Shown piece after piece: positions 11,104 to 22,657 of a DNA stretch of 64,000 nt. The notes below the pieces were generated by a model. The model made no database searches, was not told the DNA's origin, and saw nothing but the letters and a program-made list of their open reading frames with translations. Made by a program: the position numbers and the translations under genes. Location: positions 159,159,519 through 159,223,518 of the forward strand of contig NC_073693.1 in NCBI RefSeq assembly GCF_029784155.1, in the 5' to 3' direction. The stretch comes from Uranotaenia lowii (taxonomy: Eukaryota > Arthropoda > Insecta > Diptera > Culicidae). How positions within the stretch are numbered: the first letter of the stretch is position 1; every line of letters starts with the position of its first letter.

Positions 11104-14100
11104 CATGTAGAAAATGCGTATGAGTTTTGAGAATCATTAATCAAATTTTGAAGGAAATGTAAAACCAATTTTAAACGACGATTTCAAACGAAGCTTTTCA
11201 TTTCAATTTTTAATGATGATTCGAACCGAAAATCTCGAATCCTAAACTGGATAAATAATCCGAAGTATCAAAACACAAATAAAATTTTGTTTTTTGTTAA
11301 ATATAAGGAACTAGAATCTTTGAAATCAGTTGAATCCTATTTGAAATTGGAAGTTGGAAAATTTTAAAAAACTGTGGCTGAATTCTAAACCTGGGATAAA
11401 TTTTCGAGGTTTTGACATCAGTTCTGAGTCAAGATTGTTACTCTTAATTACCTTACGCCATCTCACATATTTGATCAAGAATTACAAATTATGAGTGTAG
11501 GTTAGAAAACCTCGCTTGCTTTTAATGAACCCTCATGGGGGGAGGGGGGGGGGGGTTAGCCCTCAAATCCCTTCCCGTTCCTACGACCATGCCCTAAAAC
11601 CTCAAACCTCATAGCATAGAACCTGGATAAGCGAGAAACCTTTAGAAGCGAGAAACAAAGTTCTGTCTCGCTTATCCTTGTTCGACTATATTCCTACAGA
11701 TAAATTTTGGCTTATGGAAATTGATGTTGATGTTTTCAGTTTTTGAAATCTTCGAAGATTAGTTTGAGCCAGATAATGCATATTACCTGAGCAGTGTAAA
11801 TACATCTGGTGATTTATGCTTAAGTGTTGTTTTTTAAGAACACGTTGGATGTCAACGTTCAGTAATTAGTATATTTTTGGTTAAAACGGTATGTTAGATT
11901 AAAGAAAATCACAAAATCATGAATGAATTTAAATAAATCTGTCTACTTGAGCATTTCAAACAAAAAGTTGGATCTTTGACATTTTTTGGTTTTTTAAACG
12001 AAAAAACATTGTGTTCGATTTCGAACGTATTGGTCACCCTAGAATAAATAACGCCTAAAGGTAGACAATCCACTCTGTTAATATATTCTTATATTGTTCA
12101 AAATCGCGGGAAAAGTTGTAATTATGAATTCAAATCAAATAAAAATTCTCTTTCATGTTAACCGTTCTTCAAGAAGTTGGTTCTGACACAACACATTGTT
12201 TAAATTTATTCGTGAATTATTACCCACAAAAAACCACACTTGCTAGAAATCCATTTTTTCGCAGATGATAGCGAAATTCCTCGGAGTTGTTGTTATGGTG
12301 TGTCTACGTAGAATGTTGACGATTTGTGTTGACAAACATATCCAGATGAATTTATCACTTAACAAGCAAAGCAAAAGGCGAGCACCTGGGATATGATTCC
12401 GGTAAAAGCATTGAGGAAGAATTTCATACTACCTACTATGTATTCCAGTGAAGTGATTTGAAGATTGCTGACGAAGGGGAGGAATTTCATCTTTCTGACG
12501 AAAGTACCTTATTTTTCCAAAAGTTCCGTGAGCAACATTAAATATTCATACGCGCAACATGTTGAAATGGAAAGCTTCGGCAGAAGGAATGATGAACTGA
12601 ACACTCGAATCCAATTCAAGACCTTTTGATGATCGTGTAACATTTTTGGGTAGAATTGCAAAGGCAAGTCAAGATTTTTATTTTCCAAGTTTGATTCATC
12701 CTAATTGCAAGAACATATTTAAATCAATTTCATATTCATAGTACCGCAACTTGGCAACCTTTTCGAGAATCATAAAGCAGCAGCAGCATCAAGTAATTAA
12801 ATCCCGACAGATGCAGCTTCTATTCGGTGGCTAAATTTCTCGTAATTCGTGAATCCTTCCGGTTCCAGGTATTCAGCTGGCCCCGTTAGCTAACAACCAT
12901 TTTCCGAACAGGTTGGCTTGGTTGTCGAAAGTCCTCCGTGAGGAGGGAGAATGTTCTAATGTTCTAGGGACCGTCTAGCTTCTCATCCGAATTCATAATC
13001 CTGTGTTAGCTAGCAACGAGGAGGACCACACATCGTTTACTCGACCCGAAATCTCGAGATGAGCCTTGTGGCTTAAGGTTTAGGAATAATCATGACATGC
13101 ACGGTGGCAGTAACCATCGTTTAGTGGAAAGGAAACTGATTCGGGGTTTTACAGGGTTTCTAGATGAATGGCGATTGTTTTGAACTATCTTTTCTGTTTT
13201 AAAATGAAATTTAATGGTTTGCATTGGATTTATCAAATTATTTTTCTGTCGAGGAAATTTTTTTTAACTACGTTTGCATATTGGTTAAGATTAGAAAGTT
13301 TTTATTTAGACTACCCTAGAAAACAAAAGTGAATTTCAAAAAAATGTGAAAGTATCGCCTCATTCAATGCTTACCTCAAACAGCTTAAATTGAACACCTA
13401 AAGGCTCCAGATCGAAAAAAGTCAGTCCTCCAAACGCAAAAAAAATTAGCTTTGTAATGAAATGTAGAAGCAACTGCCGCTGCCTGTTTCGTAGAATATA
13501 GCCTTCAAATTTCTTAAACCAATGGGCATGAGATCGAATCCTTGTCATGACATACATAGTACACTTTCTGTAGGTTGGTGGTTTTAGGAAACTAAATCTG
13601 GCATTAAACGAAATTTGGATAAGGAAAAAGATTCTATGGTTTTTGAGACCTGTTTTTGACCCCTACAATTATTTGGGACCCTTCCCTTGTTCCATTAAGT
13701 GAGATAGGAAGAAGAGACGGGAGCTCCATACATTTTAGTAGCAAATTTATAATATTAGAGTCATACAAAAGAAACCAACTATAGTAGGGGAGGGTTTTTG
13801 AGATAGAGAAATATTTCTATGGTTATTCGGGAACCTTCGGGTACCGATCGATCAAATTTTGCAAAAAAGAAAAACGGGGTACGAGGAAGTATTTCTTGAT
13901 AACTAAACAGGGAGACTCTAATATTTTTTGTTAATGACTTGTAAAGTGATCAAGCAAATGGAACCAAATTTGGCTCAGAAGAGGAGTTTTATACAAGTGA
14001 AACATTTACTGTGACAGGGCGAGTGCGGTCGTGTTTTTCTGCTCGTGCATTTTTGCGTTTAATTTTTTGGGGGAAATGAATAATTATTACCAGAAATTTC

Positions 14101-15517
14101 TTATCGTAGTAAAATCCGGTTTGTTCGGAGTTTAGGTGGTCTCAAAACCTAGCTGCGGAGAGGGAAAATAAGTGACCAATAGTGTTCACAAGTGCGAATG
14201 GCATCTTTTGCCCCGTTTGTATCCAAGTTCTGCTGTTGTTTTTCTCCAGCGGAGCATATTTGTAGACTCTGATTTGTGCTGCCTTTAAAGCTTATAATGT
14301 TAATAGTGATAGTGAATAATGGAAATTTTTGTGAAATTGACCACTACGAATAATTTTTTCAAGTATTTTACTCCCGTAAGCATCTCAAAAATTGTGTTAA
14401 GTATGTATCAACCACGTATAAACGGGAGAGCATATTGGGAAGAGCGGAATAGCTGAGATTCGATTCCCCGGCAGTGAAATGGTTTTTGTGTTAAATGGTT
14501 CCCAAAAGTGTGTATTCGGTTCTGATTTAAGAATCAATTCACTATTCCAATTAATTATATCCAATTGATTGGTTCTTGCGTGATGAGTAATGGGCAGAAA
14601 AAAAAATGAAAGAATGGAAAAGAAAGGCAAGATGAAAGGGGTAAAATTTCGTCGACCATTGAGGCGTTGCTTGCTATGATGTGTTTCTGAATGCAATCGG
14701 TAGAAAAACACAAACGCTAGAATAAGTGTGAAAGTGATTGCAAAGCTATAGGTCCACGTTCAAGGAGTTGGGCGAAATTGATCATGATACAATGATAAGG
14801 ATCTGGAGTTCAGGTTGCCTGGTGTATGAGATTCGAAACCCATAACTTGCGGTAGGTTAAAGGCTCAAATTCTGATATCGGCCTATAGGTAAGATGTGTC
14901 ATCCTCATGTCATTGAAATCTATTAAAAATTCAAAACATTTTCATCCCTTTTTGTTTTATTTAGCCCACAAGTATATTTCCTGGATTTTTTTCTATTTTT
15001 TTTGCATTTTTCATGCAGAATAAATGTGAGGGGGAAATAAATTTTATGAAAAAAGCCTTTCGAGATCTAAACAGACCTCGAAAGGTTTCATGATCTACTG
15101 ATATTTTCCGTTTCTCTTTTTGCCTTTCTAACAGAAAGGTTTGGTTATCGGTCGATTGGGGAGATCATTAATTATGGGTCTTAGACATACCTTTATAGGT
15201 ACCTATCGACTCAGCTCGACGAGTTCTGTTGATGTCCGTGGATTTGTATGTGCCATTTTAAAAATGTCAAGAACGTTTTTGCGAAACTGGGCTGCACAAT
15301 TAAAATGATTTTAGTCTCAAAAGAATGCATTTTTTTTTCTACACAACCCTTTCAAAAACGGGAAAAAAAACAAAATAGTTGAAACCGTTTTCTTTACCAA
15401 ATACATATCATACTTATTATGGCATAAAAAAAAGTTGCTAGTGGCGCCTCGAAGCAGCAGCACCAGCAATCATTTATAAATTAGAGATAATCAAAATAAA
15501 ATATTAAATTTTATTGA
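11104..15517. other. AT-rich, no gene recognised
   Basis: Apart from a second G-rich tract at 11537-11554 and isolated B-box-like words (for example near 14450), I see no coding, RNA or clear repeat feature. Open frames at 13360-13557 and 14397-14711 on the minus strand are short and featureless. Confidence 0.45.
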
Positions 15518-15590
15518 CTCGGGAATCGAACCAAGAACCTTCAGATCCCAAGTCGCAAACGCTATCCAATAAACCATCGGCACGCTTGAC
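15518..15590 (-). other. tRNA-like SINE head with A and B boxes
   Basis: On the minus strand an A-box-like GATGGTTTATTGGATAGCG lies about 45 bp before a B box, TTGGTTCGATTCCCGAG. This is the spacing of an internal pol III promoter. The acceptor stem does not fold as a tRNA, so it is a tRNA-derived SINE remnant. About 230 bp of GC-richer sequence upstream (to about 15850) may belong to it. Confidence 0.5.
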
Positions 15591-15752
15591 TAAGAGTGGC
15601 TCAAACTCAAATAAGTAAAAGGCATTACTAAGACGCACCGTGGTCTGGGCAGTTTCTCAGTCTACTGGGGCGAATACGGCAACAGTGTTTATATCTTACA
15701 CTTCTTGCTTTTCAATGCAGCAAATGGCGGATGGGCGTTTCCTTCAGAGTCC

Positions 15753-15810
15753 GCCATGCCTATAGACACTATAATTTCATATATGAAATTATAGTGTCTA
15801 TAGCCATGCC
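15753..15810. mobile_element. 42-bp perfect palindrome between 8-bp direct repeats
   Basis: GCCATGCC occurs at 15753-15760 and again at 15803-15810. Between them the 42 bp from 15761 to 15802 are a perfect inverted repeat: each 21-bp arm begins TATAGACACTATAATTTCAT. An 8-bp duplication around inverted termini is what hAT or P-type transposition leaves, here reduced to the two termini alone. Removing one 8-mer and the palindrome restores a continuous GC-rich sequence. Confidence 0.8.
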
Positions 15811-15959
15811 GGGTGTCAACAAAATGCAGAGCCGTACAGAAAACTGCGTTGGGGGGAATTTATATGAAGATTTTATGACCCTCGTTTTTTTTACCCTTGT
15901 TGAAGAATGAATTTATGTTTTTTTTTTCATTTCTACATACTCATACATAATTTAGATTC

Positions 15960-17207
15960 AATTTCAGATGCAGAATTCAAATTCAGTTTTCAAATTCAGG
16001 ATACAGGTTTAGGAATTAAAATTCAGGATTCAGAATTCAGAATTCAAAATTCAGATTCAGAACTATATTCAGATTCAGAACTCATACTCAGATTCAGAAT
16101 TCAGATTCAGAATTCAGATTCAGAATTCAGAATTCAGATTCAGAATTCAGATTCGGAATTCAGATTCAGAATTCCGATTCAGAATTCAGATTCAGAATTC
16201 AGATTCAGAATTCAGATTCAGAATTCAGATTCAGAATTCAGATTCAGAATTCAGATTCAGAATTCAGATTCAGAATTCAGATTCAGAATTCAGATTCAGA
16301 ATTCAGATTCAGAATTCAGATTCAGAATTCAGATTCAGAATTCAGATTCAGAATTCAGATTCAGAATTCAGATTCAGAATTCAGATTCAGAATTCAGATT
16401 CAGAATTCAGATTCAGAATTCAGATTCAGAATTCAGATTCAGAATTCAGATTCAGAATTCAGATTCAGAATTCAGATTCAGAATTCAGATTCAGAATTCA
16501 GATTCAGAATTCAGATTCAGAATTCAGATTCAGAATTCAGATTCAGAATTCAGATTCAGAATTCAGATTCAGAATTCAGATTCAGAATTCAGATTCAGAA
16601 TTCAGATTCAGAATTCAGATTCAGAATTCAGATTCAGAATTCAGATTCAGAATTCAGATTCAGAATTCAGATTCAGAATTCAGATTCAGAATTCAGATTC
16701 AGAATTCAGATTCAGAATTCAGATTCAGAATTCAGATTCAGAATTCAGATTCAGAATTCAGATTCAGAATTAAGATTCAGAATTCAGATTCAGAATTCAG
16801 ATTCAGAATTCAGATTCAGAATTCAGATTCAGAATTCAGATTCAGAAATTAGATTCAGAATTCAGAATTCAGATTCAGAATTCAGATTCAGAATTCAGAT
16901 TCAGAATTCAGATTCAGAATTCAGATTCAGAATTCAGATTCAGATTCAGAATTCAGATTCAGAATTCAGATTCAGATTCAGAATTCAGACTCCGAATTGA
17001 GATTCAGAATTCAGATTCAGAATTCAGAGTCAGAATTCAGATTCAAAATTCAGAGTCAGATTTAAAATTCAGAATTTAGATTCAGAATTCAAATTCAGAG
17101 ATCAGAATTCAGATTCAAAATTTAGATTCAGAATTCAGATTCAAAATAATGTAGATTCAGAATTCAGATTTAGATTTCAGATTCAGGATTCAGATTCAGA
17201 ATTCAAT
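15960..17207 (+). repeat. 13-bp satellite (GAATTCAGATTCA)n, block 1
   Basis: The unit is a 6-mer plus 7-mer, ATTCAG and ATTCAGA. It is nearly perfect from about 16170 to 16850 and degenerate at both ends. Each unit carries an EcoRI site (GAATTC). The 39-bp translation repeat gives an artificial open frame with the 13-residue period DSEFRFRIQIQNS. Confidence 0.97.
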
Positions 17208-17462
17208 TTTTGTAAATTTTTTTTCGGCATATCGGTGAAAAATTTAGATTCATTGAGAAAGAATATCAGAATTGTAAATTGATGAAGATGTTGCGAAGTA
17301 AAGTATGGTGTACGTTAATAAGTTTTACTTGCTAAAATGTTCTTTCACACTTTTCATCATCCGTAAATTTTCTCCTCACTTTTCTACCCATCTTTATCAA
17401 TTTTCAATTCTGAAATTGTTTCTCCCAGAATACTAATTTTCACAGTTTTTGATAAATTTGCG
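17208..17462. mobile_element. Miniature inverted-repeat element, copy A
   Basis: The left end has CATATCGGTGAAAAATTTAG, then GAGAAAGAATATCAGAATTG. The right end holds the imperfect inverse (CAATTCTGAAATTG, TTCTCCCAGAATACTAATTTTCAC). The middle word AAAGTATGGTGTACGTT is shared with the copies at 19979 and 22238. It abuts the end of satellite block 1. Confidence 0.65.
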
Positions 17463-17692
17463 ATGACTTAAAGATCATTACGCTTGAAAACACGATTTTG
17501 TATTGTGAAAACTTTTTTTCACAATTTTTCTGAAATTAAGGGTGCTGCATACTTTTAGGGGTAAAACCATACTACTAAAAGTTGTAAAATCCGAAATCAT
17601 AAAAAAAAATTTTGGATGAAGAAATTTCAATTTTGACAAACGCGTGATGCAAAACAAACATATTCCAGCAAATGAAAATGAGATTTACAAGA

Positions 17693-19978
17693 TTAAGAAT
17701 TCAGATTCTGAATTCAGATTTAGAATCCAGATTCAGAATTCAGATTCAGAATTCAGATTCAGAATTTAGATTCAGATTCAGAATTCAGATTCAGAATTCA
17801 GATTCAGAATTCAGATTCAGAATTCAGATTCAGAATTCAGATTCAGAATTCAGATTCAGAATTCAGATTCAGAATTCAGATTCAGAATTCAGATTCAGAA
17901 TTCAGATTCAGAATTCAGATTCAGAATTCAGATTCAGAATTCAGATTCAGATTCAGAATTCAGACTCCGAATTGAGATTCAGAATTCAGATTCAGAATTC
18001 AGATTCAGAATTCAGATTCAGAATACAGATTCAGAATTCAGATTCAGAATTCAGATTCAGAATTCAGATTCAGAATTCAGATTCAGAATTCAGATTCAGA
18101 ATTCAGATTCAGAATTCAGATTCAGAATTCAGATTCAGAATTCAGATTCAGAATTCAGATTCAGAATTCAGATTCAGAATTCAGATTCAGAATTCAGATT
18201 CAGAATTCAGATTCAGAATTCAGATTCAGAATTCAGATTCAGAATTCAGACTCAGAATTCAGATTCAGAATTCAGATTCAGAATTCAGATTCAGAATTCA
18301 GATTCAGAATTCAGATTCAGAATTCAGATTCAGAATTCAGATTCAGAATTCAGATTCAGAATTCAGATTCAGAATTCAGATTCAGAATTCAGATTCAGAA
18401 TTCAGATTCAGAATTCAGATTCAGAATTCAGATTCAGAATTCAGATTCAGAATTCAGATTCAGAATTCAGATTCAGAATTCAGATTCAGAATTCAGATTC
18501 AGAATTCAGATTCAGAATTCAGATTCAGAATTCAGATTCAGAATTCAGATTCAGAATTCAGATTCAGAATTCAGATTCAGAATTCAGATTCAGAATTCAG
18601 ATTCAGAATTCAGATTCAGAATTCAGATTCAGAATTCAGATTCAGAATTCAGATTCAGAATTCAGATTCAGAATTCAGATTCAGAATTCAGATTCAGAAT
18701 TCAGATTCAGAATTCAGATTCAGAACACAGATTCAGAATTCAGATTTAGAATTCAGATTCAGAATTCAGATTCAGAATTCAGATTCAGAATTCAGATTCA
18801 GAATTCAGATTCAGAATTCATATTCAGAATTCAGATTCAGAATTCCGATTCAGAATTTAGATTCAGAATTCAGATTCAGAATTCAGATTCAGAATTCAGA
18901 TTCAGAATTCAGATTCAGAATTCAGATTCAGAATTCAGATTCAGAATTCAGATTCAGAATTCAGATTCAGAATTCAGATTCAGAATTCAGATTCAGAATT
19001 TAGATTCAGAATTCAGATTCAGAATTCAGATTCAGAATTCAGATTCAGAATTCAGATTCAGAATTCAGATTCAGAATTCAGATTCAGAATTCAGATTCAG
19101 AATTCAGATTCAGAATTCAGATTCAGAATTCAGATTCAGAATTCAGATTCAGAATTCAGATTCAGAATTCAGATTCAGAATTCAGATTCAGAATTCAGAT
19201 TCAGAATTCAGATTCAGAATTCAGATTCAAAATTCAGATTCAGAATTCAGATTCAGAATTCAGATTCAGAATTCAGATTCAGAATTCAGATTCAGAATTC
19301 AGATTCAGAATTCAGATTCAGAATTCAGATTCAGAATTCAGATTCAGAATTCAGATTCAGAATTCAGATTCAGAATTCAGATTCAGATTCAGATTCAGAT
19401 TCAGAATTCAGATTCAGAATTCAGATTCAGAATTCAGATTCAGAATTCAGATTCAGAATTCAGATTCAGAATTCAGATTCAGAATTCAGATTTAGAATTC
19501 AGATTCAGAATTCAGATTCAGAATTCAGATTCAGAATTCAGATTCAGAATTCAGATTCAGAATTCAGATTCAGAATTCAGATTCAGAATTCAGATTCAGA
19601 ATTCAGATTCAGAATTCAGATTCAGAATTCAGATTCAGAATTCAGATTCAGAATTCAGATTCAGAATTCAGATTCAGAATTCAGATTCAGAATTCAGATT
19701 CAGAATTCAGATTCAGAATTCAGATTCAGAATTCAGATTCAGAATTCAGATTCAGAATTCAGATTCAGAATTCAGATTCAGAATTCAGATTCAGAATTCA
19801 GATTCAGAATTCAGATTCAGAATTCAGATTCAGAATTCAGATTCAGAATTCAGATTCAGAATTCAGATTCGGAATTCAGATTCAGAATTTAGATTCAGAT
19901 TCAGAATTCAGATTCAGAATACAAATTCAGAATTCACAATCAGAATTAAGATTTAGAATTCAGATTCAGAATTCAGAT
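17693..19978 (+). repeat. 13-bp satellite (GAATTCAGATTCA)n, block 2
   Basis: About 2.28 kb of the same unit as block 1 with very few substitutions. Short runs of the pure 6-mer ATTCAG occur near 17775, 17945 and 19385. The open frame it supports (13-residue period) is a by-product of the repeat and carries no start context or domain. Confidence 0.97.
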
Positions 19979-20158
19979 TTTTGTAAATTTATTTTCAGCA
20001 TATCGGTGAAAATTTAGATTCTTGGAGAAAGAATATCGGAATTGAAAATTTATTATGATTGATGTTGCGGGGTAAAGTATGGTGTGCGTTTATAAGTTTT
20101 CCTTGCAAAAATGTTCTTTTGCGCTTTTCTCTTCATTTTTCTATCCATCTTTATCAGA
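19979..20158. mobile_element. Miniature element, copy B, right end replaced by satellite
   Basis: The left end CATATCGGTGAAAATTTAGA and the core AAAGTATGGTGTGCGTT match copy A. The right end stops at ATCTTTATCA, where 13-bp satellite resumes. Block plus miniature element therefore occurs twice in tandem (15960-17462 and 17693-20158). Confidence 0.65.
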
Positions 20159-20480
20159 TTCAGAATTCAGATTCAGAATCCAGAAAAAGAATTCAGATTC
20201 AGATTTAGAATCCAGATTCCAGATTCAGATACAGAATTCAGATACAGAATACAGATTTAGAATTTAGATTCAGAATTCAAATTAGGAATTCAAAATTCAA
20301 AATTCAAAATTCAGAATTTTGAATTCAGAATTCAGAATCCAGAATTCAGAATTCTGAATTCTGAATTCTAAATTCTTAATTCTAAAATCTTAATTCTGAA
20401 TTTGAATTCAGAATTCAGATTCATAATTCATATTCTGAGTTCAGATTCAGAATTCAGATTGAGAATTCAGATTTAGAATT
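20159..20480 (+). repeat. Degenerate 13-bp satellite with an orientation switch
   Basis: Diverged units continue from the miniature element. At 20340-20363 the strand flips, giving the perfect 24-bp palindrome centred on CAGAATTCTG. Further inverted units reach about 20400 before the original orientation returns. Confidence 0.85.
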
Positions 20481-20749
20481 CTGATTAAGAATTCGGATTA
20501 AAGATATTATATTCAAATATTAGACTAAGTGTTGTAACTCAAAATTCAAACTTTAGAATCAGAATAAGATTTCAGATTTAGTTTCCAGAATGAGATTAAT
20601 CATTTAATAGTCATAATACTTTCCCCTCCTTTTGTGAGAATTTTTTCTTTTATGCATGGTTGAGCTCTAAAAAAGATATCATGCTAGGCCACGTGTTACG
20701 GCTATCCATCAATATTATAGTTGGTTTTACTTATTCAGTAAAAAAAGCA

Positions 20750-20820
20750 TAAAAAAACAGTAAGATTCGAACCGTGACCAGCATCGTGAAAGTTCTGGTT
20801 GCAACCACGGCACCATTTCA
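20750..20820 (-). other. tRNA-like SINE head followed by a T run
   Basis: The minus strand has the A-box-like GGTGCCGTGGTTGCAACC and the B box CGGTTCGAATCTTAC, followed at once by TTTTTTT, a pol III terminator. It is too degenerate to fold as a tRNA. Confidence 0.45.
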
Positions 20821-22237
20821 GCGTAATATAAGTTTTGGAAATTCAACTGTTTAAATACCATTCTTTCCATACATAAAATGAACTCCTTACATACCAGTTC
20901 GCTTTTCCCCAAAAAACGTACTATGCATCATTTTTTTATATTGAGATCGGAATTTTTCGTGTTTGAATATCTGAAATCATACTTATATGATGCAGGGGGA
21001 AGGAATCTATCATGTGTTTTCTATATTATTTTAAATATTTCCAAATATAACTTACATTCTGTTAGAAAGGCTCCAATCCACTGTTAAGTGTATTAAATCG
21101 GATTTTTATTTTCAAGAGCGAGTAAAGGCGCTTTATCCTTGGTCGATGACCAGAAATTATTGTACACTGAAACCCTCAACAATGAGAATAAAAATTTAAA
21201 CTCAGATATCCTGTTTTTTCTATCATTAAATTATTCAAAATGCTTTTAATCTAAGGTTCAGTATTTTTGTGTACAAAATAAATCATTTCAAGCCCTTCTA
21301 GAATGGTCCTAGTGATTGGCGGAGTTCCTTCACATTACGCATGGTTACTTCATTAAGGAGCATTTTTCTTAGCATGCTTCCAACGATATTGCCCATTTGA
21401 AACGTATGGTACTGGTGGTCCACGTTTCTTCCTGTTCCTGTGTTCCAGATGTCTCTGCGTTCTCTGCTCCATAGTGGGCCCGGCCATTTCATGTTTTCTA
21501 TTATTTTAATGTATTTATGTTAACATAATAGAAAATATGAGCAAAAACAAAAAGAATAATAAAAATATTTTATTATTCTCCGGGATCGGACATAAGTTCT
21601 GGCTGTGGAAGTACGATTAGTGATTAGTGATTAGTGAGTGAAACATTTACTGTGACAGAATTTAGAAATTTATGAATAAATAAAATCAGAGTCATAAATT
21701 TAGAAACAGAAAAGTGATTGGAAAATAAATTTTAAGACAGGTATTGGAAACTGAAACGAGTATTTCAGAAAATAATAAATTATTTTTTTGAAAAAATACT
21801 ACCAATTTTAGAACGTTTAGCAAAGCACACCGGGTCAAAACTTTTTAACCCTTTGATAAATTGTTGAATAACGCTGACCCCAAAAATTCGTACCTTTTAC
21901 TTTTTTTTTTTAAATATTTTCACAGCCAAAAATATCTATAAATTTGGAAAGCTCTAGTCTGTTCTAGATGTACCGTAAGTCCAAAAAATACCATCGCATG
22001 ATAAAAATTTCTTGGTTTATGCACTGAAATTTAAGTGGTAGCACCCCGAAACGTGTACTCCGGACGGGCAAAATATGGCGTACGTTAAGCATCGATGGAA
22101 CCATTGCGCGCAATAGGGAAGCTTTCAAGAGCTCAACGTACTCCATATTTGCTCGTCATGTAAGCTTCGAACCAATCAAATTTCATTGTATAGGTTAAGG
22201 TAATGCTACCTCTATCCCGGTCCTACTTCTCCTAAAT
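20821..22237. other. No gene recognised
   Basis: AT-rich sequence with a short GATTAGT triplication near 21615-21640 and no convincing coding signal. Confidence 0.45.
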
Positions 22238-22412
22238 AATGAAATATTGCGGTGTAAAGTATGGTGTACGTTGAAAGTTTTTCCCACAAAAATGCTCTTT
22301 CGCTCTTTTCAACATCTGTAAATTTTTTCCTAACTTTTCTATCAATCTTTATCAATTTTCAATTCTGATATTCTTTCTCCAAGAATATACATTTTCACCG
22401 ATAGACCGAAAA
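22238..22412. mobile_element. Miniature element family, partial copy
   Basis: It shares GGTGTAAAGTATGGTGTACG and the right terminal part (TTCAATTCTGATATTCTTTC, then TTTTCACCGATAGACCG) with the copies at 17208 and 19979. The left end is not recognisable. Confidence 0.6.
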
Positions 22413-22657
22413 GAAATTTGAAAAAATTACTTATCAATAATAAATAAAAACAATCTTTGGAAAAAAAATCAGCAAAACTTATCAGCGGAATTTCAATCGT
22501 GGGCTTCAAAAAAACCTTACATGACTTTTTTTTAATCGCTAATAAAAATTCCCAAGCAACCAGAATTCCCTTAACAAGGTTCCATAAAAGCTTAATCAGC
22601 TCTCGTTTGTGTCTGAAGAGAATGCTAATCAGCCCAAAATTTAAGTTCTTAAAGCTA

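Noticed and set aside
15907..19003. Frames of 288 and 443 codons with a DSEFRFRIQIQNS repeat
   Set aside because: A by-product of the 13-bp satellite. The period in residues equals the unit in bases and the sequence has no protein-like features.
13996..21658. 22-bp identical segment (AGTGAAACATTTACTGTGAC, then AG) at 13996 and 21637
   Set aside because: No homology extends beyond the match on either side, and no structure links the two. Probably a remnant of a common dispersed repeat; too little to call.
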